This document shows, piece after piece, positions 46,179 to 54,138 of a stretch of 64,000 bases of DNA. The notes beneath the pieces were generated by a model. The model worked only from the letters and a program-made list of their open reading frames with translations, was not told the origin of the DNA and searched no databases. Position numbers and translations under genes: made by a program. Numbering within the stretch: the stretch's first letter is position 1; the number at the start of each line of letters is the position of its first letter. The stretch is from Methylohalomonas lacus (GTDB lineage Bacteria > Pseudomonadota > Gammaproteobacteria > Methylohalomonadales > Methylohalomonadaceae): assembly GCF_024808875.1 (NCBI RefSeq), contig NZ_JANUCT010000007.1, forward strand, positions 1 through 64,000. Direction: 5' to 3'.

Positions 46179-47189
46179 ATGACGACGCCGCAACAACACG
46201 ACCCCGACAACAACAGCCAGCTCGATGCCCAGGGTCGCCTCCGTCATTTCCTGACCACCGAAGGCCTGAGCCGCGATCAGCTCACCCAGATCCTCGACTA
46301 CGCCGAGACATTCGCGGGCGTCGGCGAGCGGCCGGTGAAAAAGGTGCCGCTGCTGCGCGGCAAGACCATCATGAACCTGTTCTTCGAGCCGAGTACGCGC
46401 ACGCGCACGACCTTCGAACTGGCCGCCAAACGCCTGTCAGCCGACGTGCTGAATCTGAACATCGAAGCCTCGGCGACCAAGAAGGGCGAGACGCTGGCCG
46501 ATACGCTGCACACGCTCGAGGCCATGCACTGTGACATGTTCGTCGTGCGTCACGCGCAAAGCGGCGCCGCGCATTACATTGCCCGCCAGGTTGCGCCGCA
46601 CGTCAGCGTCATCAATGCCGGCGACGGCAGCCACGCGCATCCGACCCAGGCGATGCTGGATGTATTCACCATCCGCCAGCACAAGCCGGATTTCAGCCAG
46701 CTGACCGTGGCCATTGTCGGTGACATCGCCCACTCGCGCGTTGCCCGCTCCGAGATCCACGCCCTCAAGGCGTTAGGCGTGAAAACCCTGCGCGTAGTCG
46801 GTCCGCGGACGCTCATCCCGGCCGGCGTGGAGCAACTCGGCGTCGAGGTCTTTCATGACCTCGACCAGGGCCTGCGCGACGTCGACGTGGTGATGATGCT
46901 GCGCCTGCAGCGCGAGCGCATGGCCGGCGCCTACATTCCCAGCGAACACGAGTACTTCCGCCGCTACGGCCTGACCGAGGCGCGACTGGCGGTGGCAAAA
47001 CCCGACGCCATCGTCATGCACCCGGGGCCCATCAACCGCGGGGTCGAAATCGACTCGCAGATCGCCGACGGTCGCCACTCGGTGATCCTGCAGCAGGTCA
47101 GCCACGGCATCGCCATCCGCATGGCCGTCATGGCGATGACACTCGGCCGCCAGGGCGGCGAGAATACCGCCGACGAGGACGCTGGCTGA
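46179..47189 (+). CDS. pyrB: Aspartate carbamoyltransferase catalytic subunit
   Basis: 336 residues, about 25 longer than E. coli PyrB but like the Pseudomonas enzyme (334). The carbamoyl phosphate site [13 protein letters not shown] is intact, as are [12 protein letters not shown] and [12 protein letters not shown]. Class A pseudomonad-type transcarbamoylases assemble with an inactive dihydroorotase, encoded here immediately downstream. It catalyses the first committed step of pyrimidine synthesis. Its stop shares a base with the next start. Confidence 0.95.
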   Translation: MTTPQQHDPDNNSQLDAQGRLRHFLTTEGLSRDQLTQILDYAETFAGVGERPVKKVPLLRGKTIMNLFFEPSTRTRTTFELAAKRLSADVLNLNIEASATKKGETLADTLHTLEAMHCDMFVVRHAQSGAAHYIARQVAPHVSVINAGDGSHAHPTQAMLDVFTIRQHKPDFSQLTVAIVGDIAHSRVARSEIHALKALGVKTLRVVGPRTLIPAGVEQLGVEVFHDLDQGLRDVDVVMMLRLQRERMAGAYIPSEHEYFRRYGLTEARLAVAKPDAIVMHPGPINRGVEIDSQIADGRHSVILQQVSHGIAIRMAVMAMTLGRQGGENTADEDAG

Positions 47190-48475
47190 TGCGCATTCTG
47201 ATCCGCAATGGCCGCGTCATCGACCCGGCCAACGACATCGATAAAACCGCCGACGTTTACATCAGTGACGGTCGCATCGCCGCCGTCGGCTCCATGAACG
47301 ACTTCCAGCCGGACCGCACCATCGACGCCGATGGCTGCCTGGTCGTGCCGGGACTGGTCGACCTGAGCACGCGGTTGCGCGAACCCGGCGCCGAACACAA
47401 GGCAACCATCGGCAGCGAGCTGCGTGCCGCCGCCGCCGGCGGCGTAACCACGCTGTGCATGCCGCCGGACACCGACCCGGTGATCGACACGCCGGCGGTG
47501 GTCGACATGATCCAGCGCCGCAGCCGCCAGCTTGGCCTGGTCGGCGTCTACACCCTCGGCGCACTGACCAAAGGCCTGGCCGGGGAAACGCTGGCGGAAA
47601 TGGACACTCTCAAGGCCGCCGGCTGCGTCGGCGTCGGCAACGCGCTGCGACCGATCGCGAACAGCCAGGTGCTGCGCCGCGCGTTCGAATACGCCGCCAG
47701 CTGCGAACTGAAAGTCTTTTACGACGCCGAGGACGCCGCGCTGCGCGCCGGCGGCGTCGCCCACGAGGGCGCGGTCAGTACGCGCCTGGGTCTGCCCGGC
47801 ATCCCGGAAACCGCGGAAACGGTGGCCATCAGCCGCGCGCTGCTGCTGGCCGAGCAGACCGGCGTCAGTCTGCACATCTGCCGTGTCACCACGGCGCGCG
47901 GCCTGGAACTGATCCAGGCGGCACGCGAACGCGGCCTGGCCGTAACCGCCGACGTCGGTATCTGCTACCTGCACCTGACCGCCGACAACCTGCTGGACGC
48001 CAATCCCGACTGTCATCTGCTGCCGCCGCTGCGCGATGCCGCCAACCGCGACGCGCTGCGCGCGGGTCTGGCCGACGGCGGCGTGACTGCCATCTGTTCG
48101 GATCACCAGCCGCACGATGCCGACGCCAAGGCCGGCCCGTTCGTCGCCACCGAACCGGGCGCGGCGACGCTGGAGCAATGGCTGCCGCTGACGCTACAGC
48201 TCGCCGGCCACGCCGGGCTCGAACTGCCGCGCCTAATCGCGGCCGTAACTAGCCAGCCGGCGCGCATCCTCGATCTGGCCGCCGGCACGCTGACGGTCGG
48301 CCGCAGCGCCGATATCTGCGTCGTCGATCCGCTGGCCCCGGTTGAAGTCACGGCGGACCAGGGTCTGAGCGCCGGTCGCAACACGCCGTTCGCCGGCCAC
48401 ACCCTCAAGGGCCGGGTTCGGTATACAATGCGCCGCGGCAAATTCACCCACGCTGACGAATCGCACTCCGCATGA
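47189..48475 (+). CDS. pyrX: Inactive dihydroorotase homologue (pyrC'-type)
   Basis: 428 residues of the amidohydrolase fold. Active dihydroorotases have DxHVHLREPG; here it is DLSTRLREPG, so the two metal-binding histidines are lost. The later metal histidines also differ: HICRVTTARG, ADVGICYLHLT and SDHQPHDADAK, only the last retaining an intact-looking DHQPH. It therefore probably cannot catalyse and serves as scaffold for PyrB, as proposed for Pseudomonas pyrC'. A separate active pyrC must lie elsewhere. Confidence 0.85.
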   Translation: MRILIRNGRVIDPANDIDKTADVYISDGRIAAVGSMNDFQPDRTIDADGCLVVPGLVDLSTRLREPGAEHKATIGSELRAAAAGGVTTLCMPPDTDPVIDTPAVVDMIQRRSRQLGLVGVYTLGALTKGLAGETLAEMDTLKAAGCVGVGNALRPIANSQVLRRAFEYAASCELKVFYDAEDAALRAGGVAHEGAVSTRLGLPGIPETAETVAISRALLLAEQTGVSLHICRVTTARGLELIQAARERGLAVTADVGICYLHLTADNLLDANPDCHLLPPLRDAANRDALRAGLADGGVTAICSDHQPHDADAKAGPFVATEPGAATLEQWLPLTLQLAGHAGLELPRLIAAVTSQPARILDLAAGTLTVGRSADICVVDPLAPVEVTADQGLSAGRNTPFAGHTLKGRVRYTMRRGKFTHADESHSA

Positions 48476-49383
48476 ACGAACATTCCCGGCACGCCGCCGC
48501 GCATCCGGCAACGCGCGATACCATTTTCCCGGAGCAGGCGCCGATCCTGCTGCACGAGGCCTTCGCCGGTGACCAGCACATCATTCGCCTGCAGGCACCG
48601 GAAATCGCCGCCCACGCGCAGCCCGGCTCGTTCGTGCACATGCAGGTACATCCGACCCTGCTCATGCGCCGGCCGATGTCGATCATGCGCGCCAACCCGA
48701 AAGCCGGCTGGATCGAGATCCTCTACAAGGCGCACGGCGAGGGCACGCGCCTGCTGAGCGAGCGCCGCATCGACGAGCTGGTTGATCTCATCGGCCCGAT
48801 CGGTACCCCGTTCAAGCTCGACGGCTATCGCCGCCGGCCGCTGCTGATCGGCGGCGGCGTCGGCATGCCACCGATGATCTTTCTCGCCGAACATATCCGC
48901 CGCCAGGCAACGGATAACCAGCCGCTGGTCATCCTCGGTTCGGAAGTGCCGTTCCCGTTCAAGGCACGACCGTCGCAGATCCTGGTGCCCGGTCTGCCGG
49001 CCGAGGTGATCGCCGGCATGCCACTGCTGGAAGACTGGCACATACCCAGCCGCCTGTGCAGCCAGCAGGATTTTCCCGGCTGCCACCAGGGCTTCGTCAC
49101 CGATCTGGCACGGCTGTGGCTGGACAGTATGGAGCCGCGCCAGCATGGCGAGGTCGAGGTCTTCGCCTGCGGCCCGACGCCGATGCTGAAGGCGGTCGCG
49201 CAGCTGACGGCGGAATACGATCTGCCCTGCCAGGTGTCGCTGGAAGAACACATGGCCTGCGCGGTCGGCGGTTGCGCCGGCTGCAACGTGCGCGTGGAAA
49301 CCGAGACCGGCCCGGCGATGAAGCGCATCTGCGTCGACGGCCCGGTGTTTGACGCCCGCCAGGTGTTTCCGCAAGCCGGCTGA
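48472..49383 (+). CDS. pyrK: PyrK-like iron-sulfur flavoprotein (dihydroorotate dehydrogenase electron transfer subunit)
   Basis: 303 residues. FAD site LMRRPMSIMR, NAD-type loop LIGGGVGMPPMIFLAE, and a C-terminal [2Fe-2S] site with cysteines in EEHMACAVGGCAGCNVRV and ICVDGPVFD. PyrK normally passes electrons between NAD and PyrDB of class 1B dihydroorotate dehydrogenases; no pyrD is adjacent. It overlaps pyrX by four bases. The family is usual in Gram-positive bacteria, less so here. Confidence 0.85.
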   Translation: MNEHSRHAAAHPATRDTIFPEQAPILLHEAFAGDQHIIRLQAPEIAAHAQPGSFVHMQVHPTLLMRRPMSIMRANPKAGWIEILYKAHGEGTRLLSERRIDELVDLIGPIGTPFKLDGYRRRPLLIGGGVGMPPMIFLAEHIRRQATDNQPLVILGSEVPFPFKARPSQILVPGLPAEVIAGMPLLEDWHIPSRLCSQQDFPGCHQGFVTDLARLWLDSMEPRQHGEVEVFACGPTPMLKAVAQLTAEYDLPCQVSLEEHMACAVGGCAGCNVRVETETGPAMKRICVDGPVFDARQVFPQAG

Positions 49384-49523
49384 ACCCGGCCGGGGTAAAT
49401 GGCTGGCTACAACCAGACTGCTGGTTTCCAGTAACCATGTGGTCGTAACCAGCCCACCATGGCAGCTCGCTAATTAAAATATAACTTACTGAATATAAAG
49501 GTAATTAATGCATGGTGCCGACA

Positions 49524-49539
49524 TGGCACGGGAACTGCA
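49524..49539 (+). promoter_or_regulatory. Sigma-54 (-24/-12) promoter for pqqA
   Basis: TGGCACG-GGAA-CTGCA fits the consensus TGGCACG-N4-TTGCW in all but one core base. The GG (49525-49526) and GC (49537-49538) dinucleotides are exactly ten bases apart. Transcription would start near 49550, giving a leader of about 50 bases before the pqqA ATG. An inverted repeat GGTGCC-GACAT-GGCAC overlaps it at 49514-49529. Confidence 0.75.
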
Positions 49540-49601
49540 TTATTCAAGACAGACGCTGATTAAAGCGTAGACATACAAATCTCAGAACAGGAGTGATTAT
49601 C

Positions 49602-49676
49602 ATGAAATGGGCAACCCCGTCTTATAACGACATCCGCTTTGGTTTCGAAGTGACGATGTACATCAACAACAAGTAA
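49602..49676 (+). CDS. pqqA: PqqA, precursor peptide of pyrroloquinoline quinone
   Basis: A 24-residue peptide from ATG 49602 (Shine-Dalgarno CAGGAG nine bases upstream) to TAA 49674-49676. It reads MKWATPSYNDIRFG followed by FEVTMYINNK. PqqA peptides have W near position 3, P, R-G/F-G and the invariant Glu-Val-Thr-x-Tyr, whose Glu and Tyr are fused by PqqE to make PQQ; here Glu16 and Tyr20 occur with the right spacing. No pqqBCDE genes follow: a terminator at 49697-49723 and a lipoprotein gene come next, so this is a stand-alone copy. Confidence 0.9.
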   Translation: MKWATPSYNDIRFGFEVTMYINNK

Positions 49677-49696
49677 GTCTCTTGCTTGGTTGTGAT

Positions 49697-49723
49697 AAAA
49701 ACCCCGCCCCGGCGGGGTTTTTT
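49697..49723 (+). terminator. Rho-independent terminator after pqqA
   Basis: AAAACCCCGCC at 49698-49708 pairs perfectly with GGCGGGGTTTT, loop CC, followed by a T-run to 49723. It isolates the short pqqA transcript. Confidence 0.92.
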
Positions 49724-49874
49724 AATGGCCACTCGATCGCGCCGCCCGCCGACAGCCACAATCCTTGCGCGTTATTTCCATCCTCCGTGCAAGGTTGGCG
49801 CCTATAAATAACAGTAACAGCCGGGTTCTCCCGGCGCTTCACGGTATCGAACCGTTGTTACATAGGAGGCTGTC

Positions 49875-50342
49875 ATGCAGATTCACAAGACAATCCGCCA
49901 CGCGCTGATCGCCGCGGCACTGGTAACGCTGGCCGGTTGTGCCGGCCACGGCATGAACAAGGAAGGCATTGGCACGCTCGCCGGCGCCGGTCTCGGCGGC
50001 TGGGCCGGTTCCACCGTCGGCAGTGGTAGCGGCCAACTGGTCGGCGTCGCCGTCGGCACACTGGCCGGCGCCATGATCGGCGGCTCGGTCGGCCGTAGCA
50101 TGGACGAAGTCGACCGCATGAAGATCAGCCGGGCACTGGAAACCAGCCCGTCCTATTCCGAAACCCGCTGGCGCAATCCGGATTCGGGTGCCGCCTACAG
50201 CGTGACCCCGCAACCGGCCTACGAGACCGCATCCGGCCCATGCCGGCCCTACGTGGTCGACGCCTATATCGATGGCCGGCCAACCGAGGTCGAGGGCACC
50301 GCCTGCCGCCAGCCGGACGGCGCCTGGGTGACCCGTTCGTAA
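49875..50342 (+). CDS. Glycine-zipper outer-membrane lipoprotein
   Basis: 155 residues with a lipoprotein signal (LVTLAGC, Cys near residue 22) and strong Shine-Dalgarno TAGGAGG. Residues 32-75 form the 17-kDa surface antigen/glycine zipper 2TM motif (GTLAGAGLGGWAGSTVGSG seen in part, GTLAGAMIGGSVG), followed by a soluble region with two Cys (CRPYVVD, ACRQPDG) that may be disulfide-linked. Related proteins are SlyB/Rickettsia 17-kDa type envelope lipoproteins. Confidence 0.85.
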   Translation: MQIHKTIRHALIAAALVTLAGCAGHGMNKEGIGTLAGAGLGGWAGSTVGSGSGQLVGVAVGTLAGAMIGGSVGRSMDEVDRMKISRALETSPSYSETRWRNPDSGAAYSVTPQPAYETASGPCRPYVVDAYIDGRPTEVEGTACRQPDGAWVTRS

Positions 50343-50362
50343 AACCCGGTAATCCGAAATAA

Positions 50363-50390
50363 AAAGGCCCGCGAATGCGGGCCTTTGGTT
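50363..50390. terminator. Bidirectional terminator between lipoprotein and TonB receptor genes
   Basis: AAAGGCCCGC-GAAT-GCGGGCCTTT at 50364-50387, flanked by A-rich sequence on the left and TGGTTTT on the right. It can serve both convergent genes. Confidence 0.9.
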
Positions 50391-50407
50391 TTGCCGGTTA
50401 ATACTTG

Positions 50408-52510
50408 TTACAGGAAATCATGCCGGATGCTGATACCCGCGTAGGCGTTGATTTCCGGGGCCGGTTCGTAGAAACGACTCGACGTATCGTTGATTCGAAT
50501 ATTAGAGAAATATTCCTTATCGAAGATATTGTTGATACCTATGAAGGGCTCAATCTGCGTGTCTCCCACACGGGTCGAATAACCGGCGCGCAGGTTGGAA
50601 ACGCCGTAGCCGGCAACTTCCGTGTTATTGGTATCGTCCGTAAATAATTCGCCAACCAGCAGCGTATCCCAGACTCCATAAAAGCCTGACGGATGTTCAT
50701 AAGCCAGTTCAATCTGGCCAAAGTGCTTGGGGATCCCGGGCAAACGATTACCATCAAAATTGGCCTGCACGGGCGGCGTAGTGAACCCGGTTGATATTTC
50801 CGGCCTGAAAGTATCGTACTTGAAATCGGAGTATGTATAGGCAAGTGAAGCCGTCAGATTGGCCGTGGGCTGCACGCTTAACGCCAATTCAAAGCCTTCC
50901 CGGGTGGTCTCGCCAGCATTATTGAACAGGTTCTGATCGACGTCGTCGACAACCAGCTCATCCTCACCATCGATACGGAATACAGCAGCATTATAGGTAA
51001 AGCCATGCCACTGCGGCACTGCCCCCTTGATGCCGATTTCATAATTGGTGGCCGTCTGTGCATTCAGACTGGTATTAAAACCACCCGAACCGGCAACGTT
51101 ACTGAACTCGGTGGTGGACGGCGTTTCAAACGAGCGTGAGACGTTACCGTAGATGTTGAAATTACGAATCGGCGACCAGAGCAGTCCAACCAGCGGACTG
51201 ACCTCCTCGTAGTCAACCTTGCCGGAATCATCGCCATCAGACAGAAACTTGTCATCGACATCGAATTCGACCTTGTCGTAGCGGATGCCGGTCGTCAGCG
51301 TGATGGTGTCGGTCAGATACTGTTCGTTCTGTGCAAATAGACCGATACTGCTGACATCTTCCTCCTGGTCCAACACCAGGGCGCCACGTTGACCGCCCAA
51401 CAGATTGTTGAAGTTCTGACGATCATCTTGCTGGGACTCGATATCAAAACCGGTTGTGAAACGATTGTTCGCGCCCTTGAAAGTATACTGCGCACCACCC
51501 CCAACAAAGAAACGATCGAATGCAACCTGCCCTCCCGTGCCTGCGCCGACACCCGGACCGAACGGCAGGCTGTTATCGAAGTCCGTGAACACGTAGTAGT
51601 TGCGCAGCTTTATTTCATGCTGTGGCGCCAGATCCTTGCGATAGACAAAACCAAGGCGCTGCTCTTCCTTACTCTCACCGGTATTCAACAGATCCGCACG
51701 ATCCCTGGCTTGCTTGCGATCCTCGCGCACTTCTTCAATCGTCAGTCCGCCCGGATCATTGGCGCGGGGCGAGTCAGAGAAGTTGATGATCGTGGTCAGA
51801 TCAGATGTCTCATCTATGTCGTACACAAGTTTGGCGTTGCCGATGATGCTTTCGGTCTCGGAATGATCGCGGTAACCGTCAATCTCGTAGCGGCCGATAT
51901 TGAACAGGTAATTGAGATCACCCTTCTGACCGCCCGTTTTCAGGTTGTACTTGTGAAAACCATAGCTGCCATAGGAATAGCGACCTTCGACAAACGGATC
52001 CGCTGGTCCCTCCTCCGATATGATATTGATGACACCGCCCGAGGAGGCGCCGTACAGCGATGATGACGGACCGCGTATTACCTCGATGCGCTCAGCCGAG
52101 GCCAAGTCGATGGTATCGATATTACCTTGCCCGTCCGGCAGGGTCTGCGGTATGCCATCGACAATGATCTTGATACCACGAATACCGAAATCCGCGCGTG
52201 CCCCGAAACCGCGAATGGCGATGCGCAGATCCTGGGCGAAGTTGTAGCGATTCAGCATGAACACACCCGGGATCTTGGTAAGGGATTCGTCCAGGCCGAG
52301 TTGCTGGGTGCCGCGCTGGATATCGTCCTTGCCGACCAGGTCGATGGCGTAGGGCACCTTGTTGATGGGTGTCTCGACGCGCGGCGATGTAACGGTAACC
52401 TCGTCGAGTTGCTCGGTCTCGCTATCGGTCTGGGCCGACAGTGCCAGTGGCAGGCCGCTCATTACCAGCGCCACCCCGGCACCGGTTAAACCATGACGGT
52501 GAATTTTCAT
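50408..52510 (-). CDS. TonB-dependent outer-membrane receptor, YncD/PqqU-like
   Basis: 700 residues with signal peptide (to about 26, ..LALSAQT), TonB box region LDEVTVTS, plug domain and a 22-strand barrel ending in Phe-Leu. By eye it follows E. coli YncD closely: AQDLRIAIRGFGAR, GIRGIKIIVDGIPQTLPDGQG, DGYRDHS, DPGGLT, SFETPSTTEFS, GNRLPGIPKH and FDKEYFSN..YEP. E. coli YncD has been assigned as the PQQ receptor PqqU, and pqqA lies 730 bases away. PQQ as ligand is therefore plausible but not proven; an iron chelate is the alternative. Shine-Dalgarno GAGAGGGG. Confidence 0.85.
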   Translation of the reverse strand: MKIHRHGLTGAGVALVMSGLPLALSAQTDSETEQLDEVTVTSPRVETPINKVPYAIDLVGKDDIQRGTQQLGLDESLTKIPGVFMLNRYNFAQDLRIAIRGFGARADFGIRGIKIIVDGIPQTLPDGQGNIDTIDLASAERIEVIRGPSSSLYGASSGGVINIISEEGPADPFVEGRYSYGSYGFHKYNLKTGGQKGDLNYLFNIGRYEIDGYRDHSETESIIGNAKLVYDIDETSDLTTIINFSDSPRANDPGGLTIEEVREDRKQARDRADLLNTGESKEEQRLGFVYRKDLAPQHEIKLRNYYVFTDFDNSLPFGPGVGAGTGGQVAFDRFFVGGGAQYTFKGANNRFTTGFDIESQQDDRQNFNNLLGGQRGALVLDQEEDVSSIGLFAQNEQYLTDTITLTTGIRYDKVEFDVDDKFLSDGDDSGKVDYEEVSPLVGLLWSPIRNFNIYGNVSRSFETPSTTEFSNVAGSGGFNTSLNAQTATNYEIGIKGAVPQWHGFTYNAAVFRIDGEDELVVDDVDQNLFNNAGETTREGFELALSVQPTANLTASLAYTYSDFKYDTFRPEISTGFTTPPVQANFDGNRLPGIPKHFGQIELAYEHPSGFYGVWDTLLVGELFTDDTNNTEVAGYGVSNLRAGYSTRVGDTQIEPFIGINNIFDKEYFSNIRINDTSSRFYEPAPEINAYAGISIRHDFL

Positions 52511-52756
52511 CTTTACCCCTCTCTTGCAAATGTTTTTACGAACAGCCCCATCACGCGACGGTGTGTGACCTCAGGTTTTATCGTTGTTATATCTTTAATT
52601 GACAGAAAAACAAGCAGGAAATGTACCGCTTTGATGCGAACCGCCCAATACGCCTTTATTTCAGGCGCATTCTGGCAATAGGCCTGCTGCGACCGGCCGA
52701 TATACTGTCGCCGTACTGGTTGTTATGCTGCATGGTACTGGTTATAGACGAGCAAT

Positions 52757-53500
52757 TCAGCGTCGACGCCGGGATTGTCTGCGCCGCTGCTCGGCAAGAT
52801 GGGCCGGCTTGTGCATGGGGCCGATTAATACGAGGCCAGCGACGAAACCGCCGACGTGCGCCCAGAACGCCACGCCACCGGCTGAATCACCCAGGCTCGG
52901 CAGCCCGCTGAGGATCTGCAGGCCAAACCAGTAGCCGAGCATGAGCCAGGCCGGTACGGCAATCGTCGTAATGTAGAATCCAAGAAAGATAAGCGTGTTG
53001 ATTCGCGCCAACGGGTAGAGCCGGGCGTAGGCCCCCATGACACCGCCAATGGCACCGGAAGCACCGACCATCGGAATGCTACTGGCCGGATTGGTAAAAA
53101 CCTGGGCGGCAGCAGCAGCAAGGCCGCACAGCAGGTAGAAGATGAAGAACCGCACGGCGCCCATGGCATCCTCGACGTTATCGCCGAATACCCACAGGAA
53201 CCACATGTTGCCTATGATGTGCAGCCAGCTGCCGTGCATAAACATTGACGTAAACAAGGTCACCCCACCACCATCGCCGAGCGTGCAGCCGGCCTGCTGA
53301 CCCAGTGGCACGACAGTGCCCGGCGCCTGCTGGCCCATCAGCTCGGCCGGGATAAGGCCATACTGACAAATCGAGCGCAGCAGAAAGGCCTCGTGTCCCC
53401 AGCCCTGCAGGAATATCCAGGCCAGGGTATTGAGCGTGATCAAACTGACCGTCACGATTGGTGGCCGGACGACCGGGTTTTCATCACTCAGCGGAAACAT
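52757..53500 (-). CDS. Rhomboid family intramembrane serine protease
   Basis: 247 residues, six or more helices. The catalytic serine is in MVGASGAIGGVMGAY and the catalytic histidine in WAHVGGFVAGLVL; WHLIGNMWFLWVFGDNVED-type segment appears as IIGNMWFLWVFGDNVED, with the family's oxyanion His/Asn. It cleaves membrane proteins within their helices. No substrate is known; the C-terminal helix proteins at 53708 or others could be candidates but this is speculative. Confidence 0.92.
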   Translation of the reverse strand: MFPLSDENPVVRPPIVTVSLITLNTLAWIFLQGWGHEAFLLRSICQYGLIPAELMGQQAPGTVVPLGQQAGCTLGDGGGVTLFTSMFMHGSWLHIIGNMWFLWVFGDNVEDAMGAVRFFIFYLLCGLAAAAAQVFTNPASSIPMVGASGAIGGVMGAYARLYPLARINTLIFLGFYITTIAVPAWLMLGYWFGLQILSGLPSLGDSAGGVAFWAHVGGFVAGLVLIGPMHKPAHLAEQRRRQSRRRR

Positions 53501-53707
53501 GGATATGCGCGGCCTTGATCGGTAGAAACTTGCGCCAAAAGACTGATTTCAGGGTGGAACTCATATTCTGGATTTAAAATCTGAGTAGTAGCGCACATAT
53601 CAGAACAAGTCTGAAAAGTATGATCTCCGATGATACCCGCCCGCTGGTATAGTGAGCGAATTGCCGGGGCGGGTTTCTCTCACCATAACAACCATCGAGG
53701 GAATAAC

Positions 53708-54118
53708 ATGAGCCTAATCAGAAAACTACAGAAAATTCTGGCAATGCCGCTAGCGGTCCTGATGCTGTTCAGCATGTTTTCGGCCAGTGTTGCTCAGGCC
53801 AAGATGGTCGGCACGGATGAAATCATCGCCGAGCAGAACATCAACGCCGATCGCGAAAAGATCATCAACTTTATCGAACGCGATGAGGTCCAGGCCGAGA
53901 TGCAGTCACTGGGCGTGGATCCGGACGAGGCCAAGAGCCGTGTCGCCGTCATGTCCGACAGCGAAGTCCAGCAGATGGCTGGCAAACTCGATCAGCTCCC
54001 CGCCGGTGAAGGCTTTGGCTCGGTCGTCGGTGCCATCGTGCTGGTCTTTCTGGTTCTGTTGCTGACCGACATTCTGTGCCTGACCAACGTCTTTGACTTC
54101 ACGCGTTGTGCCCGCTAG
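53708..54118 (+). CDS. PA2779 family protein
   Basis: 136 residues from ATG 53708 (Shine-Dalgarno GAGGGAA). Signal peptide-like N-terminus (about 1-32, ..ASVAQA), a charged helical middle part (about 35-105) and a C-terminal helix VVGAIVLVFLVLLLTDILCL followed by a short basic tail ending FTRCAR. This architecture with the adjacent lipoprotein cysteine peptidase (PA2778 type) matches the conserved Pseudomonas pair PA2779/PA2778. Function unknown; it may be processed by its neighbour. Confidence 0.85.
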   Translation: MSLIRKLQKILAMPLAVLMLFSMFSASVAQAKMVGTDEIIAEQNINADREKIINFIERDEVQAEMQSLGVDPDEAKSRVAVMSDSEVQQMAGKLDQLPAGEGFGSVVGAIVLVFLVLLLTDILCLTNVFDFTRCAR

Positions 54119-54138
54119 CACTGCGTTATAATCCGCTC

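Noticed and set aside
47189-48475. Ordinary active dihydroorotase
   Set aside because: The HxH metal motif is replaced by STR and other ligands differ, so activity is unlikely.
54106-54138. Earlier start for the PA2778 gene
   Set aside because: It would place coding sequence over the previous gene end and before the TATAAT, and it pushes the lipoprotein signal inward.
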